DNA from: Paenibacillus sp.
GTDB lineage: Bacteria; Bacillota; Bacilli; Paenibacillales; YIM-B00363
Direction of reading: 5' to 3'
Length of the DNA: 64,000 nt
Assembly: GCF_031177825.1 (NCBI RefSeq)
Contig: NZ_JAPSKE010000021.1
Coordinates: 36,984-100,983 of the forward strand
Of this stretch, positions 32,996 to 41,489 are shown in pieces (the stretch's first letter is position 1; every line of letters starts with the position of its first letter). The position numbers and the translations under genes are program-made. Below the pieces are notes generated by a model. That model was given only the letters and a program-made list of their open reading frames with translations, made no database searches and had not been told where the DNA came from.

Positions 32996-33235
32996 ATGTT
33001 TCCAGCAGTCGTCTATGTTATATCCTTCGGCATCGCCGCCGTCATGCTCCTCCTTTTCGCCTTGGGCTTTCAAATCGTCATGCCTTCTTCGACGCAGTGG
33101 ATCGGGTTCGGCATCGTGCTCCTTTTATTCGGCATCGGTCTGTCCTCGATGGTTCCCGATAGCGCCCCGTGGGGGATGTTCTTCCTGTCGTTCGGTCTCG
33201 TGTGCGGATTGATCGGTTTTCTGAAGAAAAGGTAA
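32996..33235 (+). CDS. Small membrane protein of unknown function
   Basis: A 79-residue protein starting at ATG 32996 after GGGGTGG, with a TACAAT -10-like element about 30 bases upstream. It has three hydrophobic segments (residues 3-27, 36-50 and 57-74) and a basic KKR end. No motif identifies a family. Confidence 0.65.
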   Translation: MFPAVVYVISFGIAAVMLLLFALGFQIVMPSSTQWIGFGIVLLLFGIGLSSMVPDSAPWGMFFLSFGLVCGLIGFLKKR

Positions 33236-33282
33236 AAAAAGTCCAGCCTTCGAGACAAACCGTTTTCCGGTTTCCGTCGTTG

Positions 33283-33298
33283 TTCCTTACGTAAGGAA
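33283..33298 (+). promoter_or_regulatory. Perfect 16-bp palindrome upstream of the cupredoxin/ECF operon
   Basis: TTCCTTACGTAAGGAA is its own reverse complement and lies 26 bases before the start codon, with no known consensus that I can assign. Position and symmetry suggest an operator bound by a dimeric regulator. Confidence 0.45.
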
Positions 33299-33324
33299 AC
33301 TTTTCCTAATGGGGAGGAACGTTG

Positions 33325-34947
33325 ATGAATACTTGGATACGGGGCGTACGGCTGGGGGTCGCGGCGGGGCTGCTGTCGTTGACCGCGGCGTTCGGCATCG
33401 GGGCGTCCGCGGCGGCGGACGACATCGCATTACAATCGGACGCCGAAGCGGCGGGCCGACTCGGCCTTCTGCTGGGGGACGGGGACGGGCTGACAAGGGA
33501 TTATTTGGAGAAGAAATCCACACGATTGCAAGCGGCATTACTCTCGCTTCGTTTAACCGGTAAGCTGGATGAAGCGATGGATTACGAGCCGACATCGAAT
33601 TTTAGCGACAAGGATTCGGTTTCGGTCGGAAACCAAGCGGTGCTAGGGTATTTGAAGGAACATCCGGAGCTCGGCTGGCAAGGCCCCGGAGACGGGACGT
33701 TCGATCCGCTGTCCGTCATCAACTCGCAACAGTTTTATAAAGTGATGCTCGAAGCGCTCGGCTATACGTCGGGCGCGGACTTCGCGTATGCCGATACGGA
33801 AGCGTTCGCGGCCTCGAAAGGGCTGGTCGGCATTCGCGGCGTAGGCGAGCTGACGAACGCGCATCTGGCGACGGCGCTCGTCGAGAGCCTGGGAGCGACG
33901 ACGTCCGATGGCGGCACGCTGCTCGCGTCGCTCCAAGCATCCGGCGTCGTATCGGCGGAAGCGGCGCTCCCGACGGGGAAGCGTCTCGCGCTCGCGAACG
34001 ATCCGGAGCTCGGCGCGGTCTTGACCGATTCGGAGGGCCGGACGTTGTATTTCTTTACGAAGGACATCGCGGACTTGAATTCTTGTCAAGGCGGTTGTTT
34101 GACCAATTGGCCGATCTTCTACGAGGACGAATTGATCATCCCCGCGACGCTGAATGCCGACGACTTCGGCGCGTTCACCCGTTCGGACGGCGAGAAGCAG
34201 TTGACTTATAAGGGGTGGCCGCTTTATACGTTCGCGAAGGATGCGGCGGCGGGCGATACGAACGGCGAAGGCGCGAACGGCGTCTGGTTCGTGGCGAAGC
34301 CCGATTACGCCGTCATGATCGGAACGTCGGCGGAGCACGGCGATTATATAACGGATGCGTACGGCAACGCGCTTTATTATTTCGCCAAGGACGCGCCGAA
34401 CGCTAGCGCTTGCGCGGGGCCATGCGTCGCGAATTGGCCGTTGTTCATGGCTCATGGCGCATTGCCTTCCACGTTGTCGGCGGGCGATTTCGGCATGATC
34501 GACCATCCGGAGGGCGGCGTGGTTACGACCTTCAAGTCGTATCCGCTCTATTATTTCGCGAAGGACGCCGCTTGGGGCGATACGCTCGGGCAGAACGTCA
34601 ACGACGTCTGGTTCCTGGTGTCGCCGAAGACGTTCGAAGGCACGAGCGCCGGCGCGGGTACGGGCTCGAGCTCGAATGCGGGCGCGCAGCAAGGAAAAAC
34701 CTACAACGTCGACATCCGGGAGTTCTCCTTCGGGAGCGGGCCGCTTACGGTCGAAGCCGGTTCGACCGTCGTCTTTACGAATTACGACGACATGGAGCAT
34801 AACGCCGTCGCGGCGAACGGCGAATTCTCTACGCCGCTGCTGAAGAAGGGCGAATCGTTCGCGATCACCCTGAACGAAGCGGGGACGTACGAGTATTTCT
34901 GCGAGCCGCATAAGCGGTTTATGACGGGCACGATCATCGTCAAGTAA
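33325..34947 (+). CDS. Secreted COG4315-repeat protein with C-terminal cupredoxin domain
   Basis: A 540-residue protein starting at ATG 33325, seven bases after GGGGAGG. Residues 1-31 form a signal peptide. Residues 35-210 resemble a divergent S-layer-homology region. Two Lipoprotein_15/COG4315 repeats follow, each with a GRTLYFFTKD-like strand (near 238 and 342) and a CxGxCxxNWP motif. The end (458-540) is a cupredoxin with type-1 copper ligands His492, Cys526, His529 and Met533. It probably carries electrons or copper at the cell surface. First gene of an operon with a second cupredoxin, a sigma factor and an anti-sigma factor. Confidence 0.88.
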   Translation: MNTWIRGVRLGVAAGLLSLTAAFGIGASAAADDIALQSDAEAAGRLGLLLGDGDGLTRDYLEKKSTRLQAALLSLRLTGKLDEAMDYEPTSNFSDKDSVSVGNQAVLGYLKEHPELGWQGPGDGTFDPLSVINSQQFYKVMLEALGYTSGADFAYADTEAFAASKGLVGIRGVGELTNAHLATALVESLGATTSDGGTLLASLQASGVVSAEAALPTGKRLALANDPELGAVLTDSEGRTLYFFTKDIADLNSCQGGCLTNWPIFYEDELIIPATLNADDFGAFTRSDGEKQLTYKGWPLYTFAKDAAAGDTNGEGANGVWFVAKPDYAVMIGTSAEHGDYITDAYGNALYYFAKDAPNASACAGPCVANWPLFMAHGALPSTLSAGDFGMIDHPEGGVVTTFKSYPLYYFAKDAAWGDTLGQNVNDVWFLVSPKTFEGTSAGAGTGSSSNAGAQQGKTYNVDIREFSFGSGPLTVEAGSTVVFTNYDDMEHNAVAANGEFSTPLLKKGESFAITLNEAGTYEYFCEPHKRFMTGTIIVK

Positions 34948-34970
34948 TTCGACCGGAGGAGGTGGAACGG

Positions 34971-35609
34971 ATGAGTCGATGGAAGTACGCCGCGCGTTCG
35001 ATGTCGATCGTCCTGCTGCTGTTCGCTGCGGCCTGCAGCTCGGCGGGGGGAGACGGCTCGACGGACTCGCCGACGGCATCGGCGGAGCAGCCGGAGGTCG
35101 AAGAGAGCGCGGAGCATGGGGACGGAGAGCCGCACGAAGCGCCGGCCGAGCCCGCGGCGGCGGAGCCGGCGACGTCCGGATCTTCGACAGGAGTCGAAGC
35201 TCCGATGGCGGAGAAACCCGCGAAGACGGAAGCGCCGGCGGCCGAACCGCCGGAGGATCCGGCGGAGGAGCCTGCGGAGCAGCCGGGCGAAAAGCCGGTC
35301 GAGAAGCCGGCCGCGCAGCCCGCGCCGGACCCCGCGCCGTCGCCTGCGAAGGCGGAGCCCGTTCGTCATGTCGTCGAGATCGTCGACTTCGCCTTTTCCC
35401 CGGATCGCTTGGAAATCAACGCGGGCGACACCGTCGTCTTCGCGAATAAGGACGCGGTCGGGCATACGGCGACGGCCGAGGACGGGTCGTTCGATACCGG
35501 GATCCTGAAGCAAGGGGAAGAGATGGAAGTGACGTTCGCCGAAGCCGGAGAGTTTCCGTATATTTGCACGCCTCACCCGGGCATGAAAGCGATCATTCTC
35601 GTGAAGTAG
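34971..35609 (+). CDS. Cupredoxin-domain lipoprotein
   Basis: A 212-residue protein starting at ATG 34971, eight bases after GGAGGAGG. A signal peptide ends in FAAAC-SS, a likely lipobox, so it is anchored outside the membrane. A 100-residue low-complexity linker of Ala, Pro and Glu acts as a stalk. The C-terminal 85 residues are a cupredoxin with ligands His165, Cys199, His202 and Met205. It is 23 bases downstream of the COG4315-cupredoxin gene; their copper domains are alike, which suggests they pass electrons or copper to one another or to a shared partner. Confidence 0.88.
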   Translation: MSRWKYAARSMSIVLLLFAAACSSAGGDGSTDSPTASAEQPEVEESAEHGDGEPHEAPAEPAAAEPATSGSSTGVEAPMAEKPAKTEAPAAEPPEDPAEEPAEQPGEKPVEKPAAQPAPDPAPSPAKAEPVRHVVEIVDFAFSPDRLEINAGDTVVFANKDAVGHTATAEDGSFDTGILKQGEEMEVTFAEAGEFPYICTPHPGMKAIILVK

Positions 35610-35632
35610 ATTTGGGAGGTGGGGTTTGGCGT

Positions 35633-36205
35633 ATGCTGCATCTATCCGACGGCGAGCTCATGCGGCTCGTCAAAGCGAAGCGTCGCGCCGCCTTGTCGGA
35701 GCTTTACGATCGATACGCCTCGCTCGTCTACTCCTTCGCCTTGAAGGCGATGAGAGAGGAGAGCGCGGCCCGGGAGGTCGTACAGACCGTCTTCTTGCGG
35801 CTGTGGACGACGGAATCCGAGTATGATCCCGAGAAGGGGGCGTTCTCGAGCTGGCTCGTCACGATCACGAGAAACATCGCGATCGATCGGCAGCGCCGCA
35901 TCCGCAGAGAAACCGAGCGGCAGGCGGAGCTTGCGCCGGAGCGCTGGGAGCGGATTCCCGACGAGCGGAACGTCTCGCCCGAGGAGCTCGCGATCCAGAG
36001 CGGCATGCGGCAACAAATCCGTACGGCGTACCGGCATTTGTCCGCGCAGCAGATCGCGTTGTTGGAGCATTTCTATTGGAACGGGTACAGCCTTAGCGAG
36101 TTAGCGAAGCTGTACGGTCAACCGCTGGGGACGGTCAAGCATCGACTGCATCAGACGTTGAAAATATTACGAAGGCATCTGACCGCCGAAGGGGAGGGAT
36201 GGTAA
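35633..36205 (+). CDS. ECF-type RNA polymerase sigma factor
   Basis: A 190-residue protein starting at ATG 35633 after GGGAGGTGGGG. Region 2 is LSELYDRYASLVYSFALKAM and VVQTVFLRLWTTE; region 2.4 carries FSSWLVTITRNIAIDRQRR; region 4 is LSAQQIALLEHFYWNGYSLSELAKLYGQPLGTVKHRLHQ in consecutive parts. This places it in the SigK/SigJ-like ECF group. Its stop overlaps the anti-sigma start by one base. Co-transcription with two copper proteins suggests it responds to envelope redox or copper conditions, which is inference. Confidence 0.93.
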   Translation: MLHLSDGELMRLVKAKRRAALSELYDRYASLVYSFALKAMREESAAREVVQTVFLRLWTTESEYDPEKGAFSSWLVTITRNIAIDRQRRIRRETERQAELAPERWERIPDERNVSPEELAIQSGMRQQIRTAYRHLSAQQIALLEHFYWNGYSLSELAKLYGQPLGTVKHRLHQTLKILRRHLTAEGEGW

Positions 36206-36948
36206 TGCGAAAGAGCGATCGGGAACCGATCTGCGGTTTCCTGCTCGAGTATGTGTCCGGCGACGGAACCGAAGCGGAGCGACGCGCGTTCGAACGCCAC
36301 CTCCCCGGATGTCCCGCTTGCGCGGAAGAAACGGCAGAGCTTACCGAGGCTTGGGAGGGGTTGTCCGCGGACATGGAGCGGGTCGAACCGCCGAAGGATT
36401 TGAAGAAGCAAGTGCTCGACGCCGCGTTCGCTTCCGAGCCGCCGACGTCCGAGCCGTCGGCGTTCGAGCGGCCGTCTTCCCGGCGATGGCTGCGGTACGG
36501 CTTCGCGGCGGCGGCATCCGTCGTCATCGCCGTCATGGGGTTGCGGAACTATGAGCTGCAGTCGGACCGAAGCGCGATGCCGCTCCCGTTGGAAGAAGCG
36601 GCGTCGGCTTCCGCGGCGAGCATCGAAAGGCTGGTTCCGCTCTATGCTTCGTCGGAGGCGGAGCGCGCTTACGGCGTCGCGTGCGTCGTGGACAACGGCC
36701 GCGATAAGCAGTTTATCGTCTATGTGTTCGGCGCGGAGCGAACCGAAGGAGAGGAAGCGTACCAAGTGTGGCTGTTGAAGGACGGCGAACGTTCGAGCGC
36801 CGGCACGTTCCGCGTGAACGAGGACGGCATCGGCGTCCTCGCGATGCCGATCGCCACGGAGCCGCCGGCGTTCGATGCGATCGGCATTACGATCGAACCG
36901 GACGATCGGGGAGATCAGCCGAGAGGGGAGCGGGCGTTCGCCTCTTGA
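36205..36948 (+). CDS. Zinc-finger anti-sigma factor (RskA-like)
   Basis: A 247-residue protein. ATG 36205 is six bases after GGGGAGGG and overlaps the sigma stop; ATG 36199 is too close to the site. The N-terminal ZAS motif is His32-x3-Cys36-x2-Cys39, which binds zinc and holds the sigma factor. One membrane segment covers residues 93-113. The external part is an RskA C-terminal domain with VYVFGAERTEGEEAYQVWLLKDG and SAGTFRVNEDGIGVLAM. Release of the partner sigma factor by proteolysis or redox is typical of the family. Confidence 0.9.
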   Translation: MRKSDREPICGFLLEYVSGDGTEAERRAFERHLPGCPACAEETAELTEAWEGLSADMERVEPPKDLKKQVLDAAFASEPPTSEPSAFERPSSRRWLRYGFAAAASVVIAVMGLRNYELQSDRSAMPLPLEEAASASAASIERLVPLYASSEAERAYGVACVVDNGRDKQFIVYVFGAERTEGEEAYQVWLLKDGERSSAGTFRVNEDGIGVLAMPIATEPPAFDAIGITIEPDDRGDQPRGERAFAS

Positions 36949-37035
36949 CGGAAGGAGAAACATGGGAATCCGCTCTTGACACATCGGTTCGTCCGATCCA
37001 CTATGGAAGTAATCGACGAGGAGGGGGATTTTCCC

Positions 37036-37548
37036 ATGATACAACGTCCCGCAAGCGAGGAATACAATCCATATTTCGCCGTGTACATCGATCGCGTCCC
37101 GGAGGGGAACATCGTGGAGCAGCTTCGTCGGCAGCAGTCGACGCTGATTGAGCTGCTGGACGCGATTCCGTCGGAGAAGCTGACGTATCGGTACGCGCCG
37201 GGCAAGTGGAGCGTCGCCCAACTGATCGGACATATCGCGGATACGGAGCGGGTCATGAGCTATCGGCTGCTGCGCGTGGCGCGAGGCGATCGGACGCCGC
37301 TGCCCGGCTTCGATCAAGACCTGTTCATCGCGAATTCCGACTTCGACGAATGGACGGTCAGCCGTTTGAAGGAGGACTACGAGGCAGTGCGGAGGTCGAC
37401 GCTGTCGCTGCTCCAAGGACTGCCCGCATCGGCGTTCGAGTTCCGCGGCGTCGTCAGCGGCAACGAGACGTCGGCCGCGGCGCTGGCATACATTATCGCA
37501 GGTCATGAGCTGCATCACGTGGACATTTTGCGGCGTCTGTACCTGTAA
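37036..37548 (+). CDS. DinB-family protein
   Basis: A 170-residue protein starting at ATG 37036, eight bases after GAGGGGGA. It is a four-helix DinB-2/YfiT-like protein with metal histidines in SVAQLIGHIADTERVM and AYIIAGHELHHVDILRRLYL. Such proteins are putative metal-dependent transferases, with thiol substrates in Firmicutes. A TTGACA element at 36976 with a poor -10 suggests its own promoter. It is convergent with the chemoreceptor gene. Confidence 0.88.
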   Translation: MIQRPASEEYNPYFAVYIDRVPEGNIVEQLRRQQSTLIELLDAIPSEKLTYRYAPGKWSVAQLIGHIADTERVMSYRLLRVARGDRTPLPGFDQDLFIANSDFDEWTVSRLKEDYEAVRRSTLSLLQGLPASAFEFRGVVSGNETSAAALAYIIAGHELHHVDILRRLYL

Positions 37549-37553
37549 GGCGG

Positions 37554-37592
37554 AAAAAGTCGGTCCCGGAGAGTTCCGGAATCGACTTTTTT
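37554..37592. terminator. Bidirectional terminator
   Basis: AAAAAGTCGGTCCCGGA (37554-37570) pairs with 37575-37589 with small mismatches. A and T runs flank it, serving both convergent genes. Confidence 0.75.
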
Positions 37593-37599
37593 CTGTTCC

Positions 37600-38856
37600 T
37601 TACAGTTTGAATACGTTCATCGATTGCTGCAGCTGGGAGACGAGCTTCGTCATCTGTTCCGACTGGGCGACAATCGCTCGTACGGCGGAGATCTGTTCGG
37701 CCATCGACGCGGATACCTGCTCCGTACCGGCCGCTGATTGCTGCGTGAAGGCGGAAATATTTTCGACGATGCCGGAAATTTGCTTCGAGCTCTCCAACAT
37801 CTGCTCGCTCTCCTCCGCGAAGACGGCGATCTGTTCGGAGATGAACGTCACGTTGCGGACGATCTCGGAGAACACCTGCTCCGTCTCGGCGATGAGGCGC
37901 GTCTGCTCCTCGACGATCTGTTCGTTCTCCGACATTGAAACGAGCGCCTTCTCGATGCTCTGTTCGATCGTACGCACGAGCTTGAACACTTCCTTCGTCG
38001 AGCCGGTCGACTCTTCGGCGAGCTTGCGCACTTCTTGAGCGACGACCGCGAAGCCGAGTCCGTGCTCGCCCGCGCGTGCCGCCTCGATCGACGCGTTCAG
38101 GGAGAGCAGGTTCGTCTGCTCGGCGATCTCCGATATCGTGCGCGTAATTTGGGAGATGCCGTTCGCCTGCTTGGCCAATTCGTGAATCGTCTGGGAGACG
38201 TTCGCCGTCGCCTGCACGTTTCGTCGCATGCCGCCGGTTTGGGTTTCTACGGAATCGAGCCCTTTGCGGACGAGCTCCATCATCTGGCCCGACTTCGCGT
38301 TCATCTCGCGCGTCGATTCGGTGTACGCGCCGACCTTCTGCTCGATGTTTTTCGTCGCGACCGATACGCCGGCGATTTCTTCGGACACCTGTGCGGCGCC
38401 CGACGCCAGCTCGTTCGCCGCGATCGACACTTCCTCGAGGACGGTCTTCATGTTTTCGTTCTTCATATAGATGTCTCGGCTCGACTCGAAGACGTGCTTC
38501 GACGTGCGGCTCGTCTCCTGCAGCAGCTCGCGCAGCTTCTCGATCATCTTGTTGAACGCCGCGCCCAGCTGTCCGAGGGTGTCGTCGGATTGCATCTCGA
38601 TACGGCTCGTGAAATCCCCCTTGGATATGGCCAGCGCCGCCTTCGTCATATCGTCGATCGGTTCTGTAAGCGTTTTCTCAAGCCAACGGAAGAAAATGAC
38701 GCTAAGCCCGCCCAACACCGCTAAGCTCAACAAGCCGATCGCAAGACGTCCGAACGCGATGAAGAACGGGAGCATGACGATCGTATAGGCCATAATGACC
38801 ACGTAATTCCCGAATTGCAGTTTGCGATTGAACGATAAATTCGTAAACCAGTTCAT
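37600..38856 (-). CDS. Methyl-accepting chemotaxis protein without external sensor
   Basis: A 418-residue protein starting at ATG 38856. Two closely spaced hydrophobic segments (residues 18-35 and 37-56) leave no periplasmic domain. A HAMP region (about 57-110) follows, then the coiled-coil signalling domain with the conserved tip ISEIAEQTNLLSLNASIEAARAGEHGLGFAVVAQEVRKLAEES in consecutive parts. No C-terminal CheR pentapeptide is present. It may sense membrane state or energy, or take its signal from another protein. A TATAAT-like -10 lies at 38895-38900 on the minus strand. Confidence 0.92.
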   Translation of the reverse strand: MNWFTNLSFNRKLQFGNYVVIMAYTIVMLPFFIAFGRLAIGLLSLAVLGGLSVIFFRWLEKTLTEPIDDMTKAALAISKGDFTSRIEMQSDDTLGQLGAAFNKMIEKLRELLQETSRTSKHVFESSRDIYMKNENMKTVLEEVSIAANELASGAAQVSEEIAGVSVATKNIEQKVGAYTESTREMNAKSGQMMELVRKGLDSVETQTGGMRRNVQATANVSQTIHELAKQANGISQITRTISEIAEQTNLLSLNASIEAARAGEHGLGFAVVAQEVRKLAEESTGSTKEVFKLVRTIEQSIEKALVSMSENEQIVEEQTRLIAETEQVFSEIVRNVTFISEQIAVFAEESEQMLESSKQISGIVENISAFTQQSAAGTEQVSASMAEQISAVRAIVAQSEQMTKLVSQLQQSMNVFKL

Positions 38857-39012
38857 CAGAACGCTCCTTTAACTAGGAATAAAGTCTTGGGCAAATTATA
38901 ACATTTTATGCCATGAAGTACTACAGATACTTTTCTGTCGAAGCTTTGGAGGATGGATACCTTTGGGTACGTCCGGCAACACTATAGCGAATCGCAAGGG
39001 AGGGACGAACGA

Positions 39013-39198
39013 ATGGCCCCATACGAAGAAAGCAAGCAGGAGGCGGACGGAGACCCGAACACCGTCTTAGAGAATACGTCGGCCCACGAACGCATCGGAT
39101 TTCGGATGGACGACACGAAGAATGCGAGCGTCAATCTGGGCAGTACGTCGGATTGGCTCGGCAAGGAAAACGAGCAGCGCAAGAAGAGCCCTCGGTGA
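39013..39198 (+). CDS. Small hydrophilic protein of unknown function
   Basis: A 61-residue protein. ATG 39013 is eight bases after AAGGGAGGG; the same frame is open upstream to ATG 38953, which has no room for a ribosome site. The sequence is acidic at the start and basic at the end, with no membrane segment. The stop codon lies inside the terminator hairpin. No family is recognised. Confidence 0.55.
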   Translation: MAPYEESKQEADGDPNTVLENTSAHERIGFRMDDTKNASVNLGSTSDWLGKENEQRKKSPR

Positions 39199-39213
39199 CG
39201 AGGGCTCTTCTTG
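39184..39213 (+). terminator. Terminator overlapping the stop of the small gene
   Basis: AAGAGCCCTCG (39184-39194) pairs with CGAGGGCTCTT (39199-39209), followed by CTTG. The stop codon is in the loop. Confidence 0.75.
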
Positions 39214-39331
39214 TTTGTGGCGGGCGGCGGGCCGGGACCCGATCCGCGAAGCGCGAAACCGCGGATATAAGCGGAAATTTCCGCCTAGCGGTGCTCGCGA
39301 AGCGCCTCGTCGCAGGGCCCGCCGACTCCGC

Positions 39332-40423
39332 TTACAACGTCTGCACGATCGTTACGTTCATATGCTGGCGCAGATCGATCTCGTACGCGGCGGACGTTTC
39401 CTTCCCGTCGGCCTCCTGGATGATCCGAACGATCGGACGGTTCGTCACGAGAGGGTCGACGTAGGAGACGACGCCGATCTGTCCCGTGTTCAGCTGGACC
39501 GTCGACGAGACCGGATAGATCGCGATATATTTGCAAAACAGCCGGATCAGTTCCAGATCGAACCACTGGTTGCCGTTCGCGTACAAAAATTCGATCGCCT
39601 CGCTCGGACTGTATCGCTTCCGATACGGCCGCGGCGACGTTAAAGCGTCATATACGTCCGCGATCGCGACGATTTGCGCGTATTCGTGAATTTCCCCGCC
39701 TTTCAATCCTCTAGGATATCCCGTGCCGTCGAACCGTTCGTGATGCTGCAGCGCGCAATGCGCGGAAAGCAACGACACGTCGAATTGGTTGCGCAGGATG
39801 TTGTAGCCTTCCTCGGTATGCTTCTGAAGCCTTGTGCGCTGTTCGTCGGTAAGATCCGCGGACACCATCCAGAGATTGTCTGGAAACACCGTCATTCCGA
39901 CGTCGAAGAGGAGCGCCCCGACGCCGAGCTCGAGCAGTTGGTTCCGATTATAGCCCTTAGCGATGCCCAGCACGCCGGCGAGCACCGCGACGTTGACGGC
40001 ATGGTGGAACAAGTATCCGTCCTTCACATGCAGGTTGACCAAGTTCACGATGACGTCGCCCCGATTCGGGAGCTCGGTCATGATGTCCGTGAACAGCGTC
40101 CGGAACGCGGAACCTAAATCTTTGACGGGAGCGACTTTCTTTCCCTTCGCTTCGTTCATCAATCCGGTCATCGTCTTATGCACGGCTTCGACGGATTTCT
40201 TACGGGTTTCGTCCTGGAGCACGTCTTCGGGAATGATGTCGGACGTCCGGTTGTCTTCCACGTAGATGTAGTCGATGCCCATCTGCTTCAAGCGATCCAA
40301 GTATCGGTCGTTCAATTCCACGCCGACCCCAAGCAGAATCGATCCGGTTTCGGTCCAGATCGGCTTGGCCAGCCGGTAGCCGGGACGGGCCGCGCTAATA
40401 TGCGTTCTTCTCAAGATGACCAC
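39332..40423 (-). CDS. HD-GYP-domain protein with altered HD motif
   Basis: A 363-residue soluble protein. The N-terminal third (residues 1-125) is a DUF3391-like region. The HD-GYP domain (about 130-310) has His140-His141, the GYP signature as HHERFDGTGYP (227-237), and QIVAIADVYDALTSPRPYRK. The metal-binding HD pair reads Phe173-Asp174 in GALLFDVGMT instead of HD. HD-GYP enzymes break down c-di-GMP using a metal centre that needs this histidine, so activity may be lost or changed. It could act as a c-di-GMP sensor. The rest of the domain is well kept. Confidence 0.88.
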   Translation of the reverse strand: MVILRRTHISAARPGYRLAKPIWTETGSILLGVGVELNDRYLDRLKQMGIDYIYVEDNRTSDIIPEDVLQDETRKKSVEAVHKTMTGLMNEAKGKKVAPVKDLGSAFRTLFTDIMTELPNRGDVIVNLVNLHVKDGYLFHHAVNVAVLAGVLGIAKGYNRNQLLELGVGALLFDVGMTVFPDNLWMVSADLTDEQRTRLQKHTEEGYNILRNQFDVSLLSAHCALQHHERFDGTGYPRGLKGGEIHEYAQIVAIADVYDALTSPRPYRKRYSPSEAIEFLYANGNQWFDLELIRLFCKYIAIYPVSSTVQLNTGQIGVVSYVDPLVTNRPIVRIIQEADGKETSAAYEIDLRQHMNVTIVQTL

Positions 40424-40525
40424 CTATCCCTCGAGCATCATATTTAATTATGTAACATAACAAAGCTGACGCGGTAAAGGATTATCTTCGTCATGGGTCG
40501 AAAGAATGTGTAGGAGGGATCCGGA

Positions 40526-41458
40526 ATGGACGTGTCGAGAATCGATCGAGGCAACGTAACGCTGTTTCTTACATACTGCAGGCAAGTGCGAGACGACGTC
40601 GGCGACTCGTTTTTGTCGGAAGACGAGCTGTCGACCTTCGATCCGGAGTCGGGAAGGCCGTCGTACCTCTTGATGGACGGCGGCGACCCGGTCGGGGCCG
40701 TCTCGGTCGCGGAGGACGATTACTTGACCGAGTCCGGGAAGGCGAGGTTCCGCATCTTTCGCGCGGACGACGGCCGAGCCGAGAGCTACGCGGCGTTATG
40801 GGAGGCGATCCGTCCGTCGCTCGAAGGCGCGCCGTACGTATTCCTGTTCGCGAAGGCATCGGATACGGCCGCGCGCTGCGCGTTCGAGGCGTTGTCGTTC
40901 GAAGCGGAACGGATCGCCTATGTCTTGCTTAGGGAGGAGCGCCCTCCGATCGGCGAGGAGGCGCTGCCGGAAGGCTTCGAGCTCCGGCCGTTCCGGTACG
41001 GGGCGGACGAAGCGGCATGGTGCGAGGTGCGGAACGCCGCATTCGCGACGCTGAGAGGCAGCGAAGCGCCGATGGCTCCGGAGCACGTCGCCAAGTGGCA
41101 GGGCGGAGAGGACGAGCTCGAAGGAGGGATGCTCCTCTTGTTCGAGGACGAGGAGCCCGTCGGATGCGTACGCGCGCATAAGGACGAATACGAAGGGATG
41201 CCGTGCGCGACGATCGGTCCGTTGGCGCTGAAGCCTTCTCGTCAGGGCCGCGGCCTCGGCCGGACGTTGCTCCGGGCGGCCGTGCGGAACGCGGCGGCCC
41301 GAGGATACCCCCGCGCGTTGTTGTCCGTTAACGCCGAGAATGAGCAAGCGATCGCTTTATATCTCAAGGAGGGATTCGAGAAGAAGCTGGCTTTCGTCTG
41401 TTATAGCCGAGTATTTCCCGAGCAACCGCGAAATTCGACGGCGTTCGTGCAAGAATAA
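40526..41458 (+). CDS. Double-GNAT-domain acetyltransferase
   Basis: A 310-residue protein starting at ATG 40526 after GGAGGG. The C-terminal GNAT (about 150-300) is complete, with CATIGPLALKPSRQGRGLGRTLLRAAVRNA as motif A and SVNAENEQAIALYLKEGFEKK as motif B. The N-terminal half (1-145) has the same fold but lacks a clear acetyl-CoA loop. This layout is that of mycothiol-synthase-like or aminoglycoside-like tandem GNATs. Substrate unknown. The next gene lies 31 bases downstream. Confidence 0.85.
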   Translation: MDVSRIDRGNVTLFLTYCRQVRDDVGDSFLSEDELSTFDPESGRPSYLLMDGGDPVGAVSVAEDDYLTESGKARFRIFRADDGRAESYAALWEAIRPSLEGAPYVFLFAKASDTAARCAFEALSFEAERIAYVLLREERPPIGEEALPEGFELRPFRYGADEAAWCEVRNAAFATLRGSEAPMAPEHVAKWQGGEDELEGGMLLLFEDEEPVGCVRAHKDEYEGMPCATIGPLALKPSRQGRGLGRTLLRAAVRNAAARGYPRALLSVNAENEQAIALYLKEGFEKKLAFVCYSRVFPEQPRNSTAFVQE

Positions 41459-41489
41459 CTTCTTCATCAGCGATGAGAGGGGGGTAACG

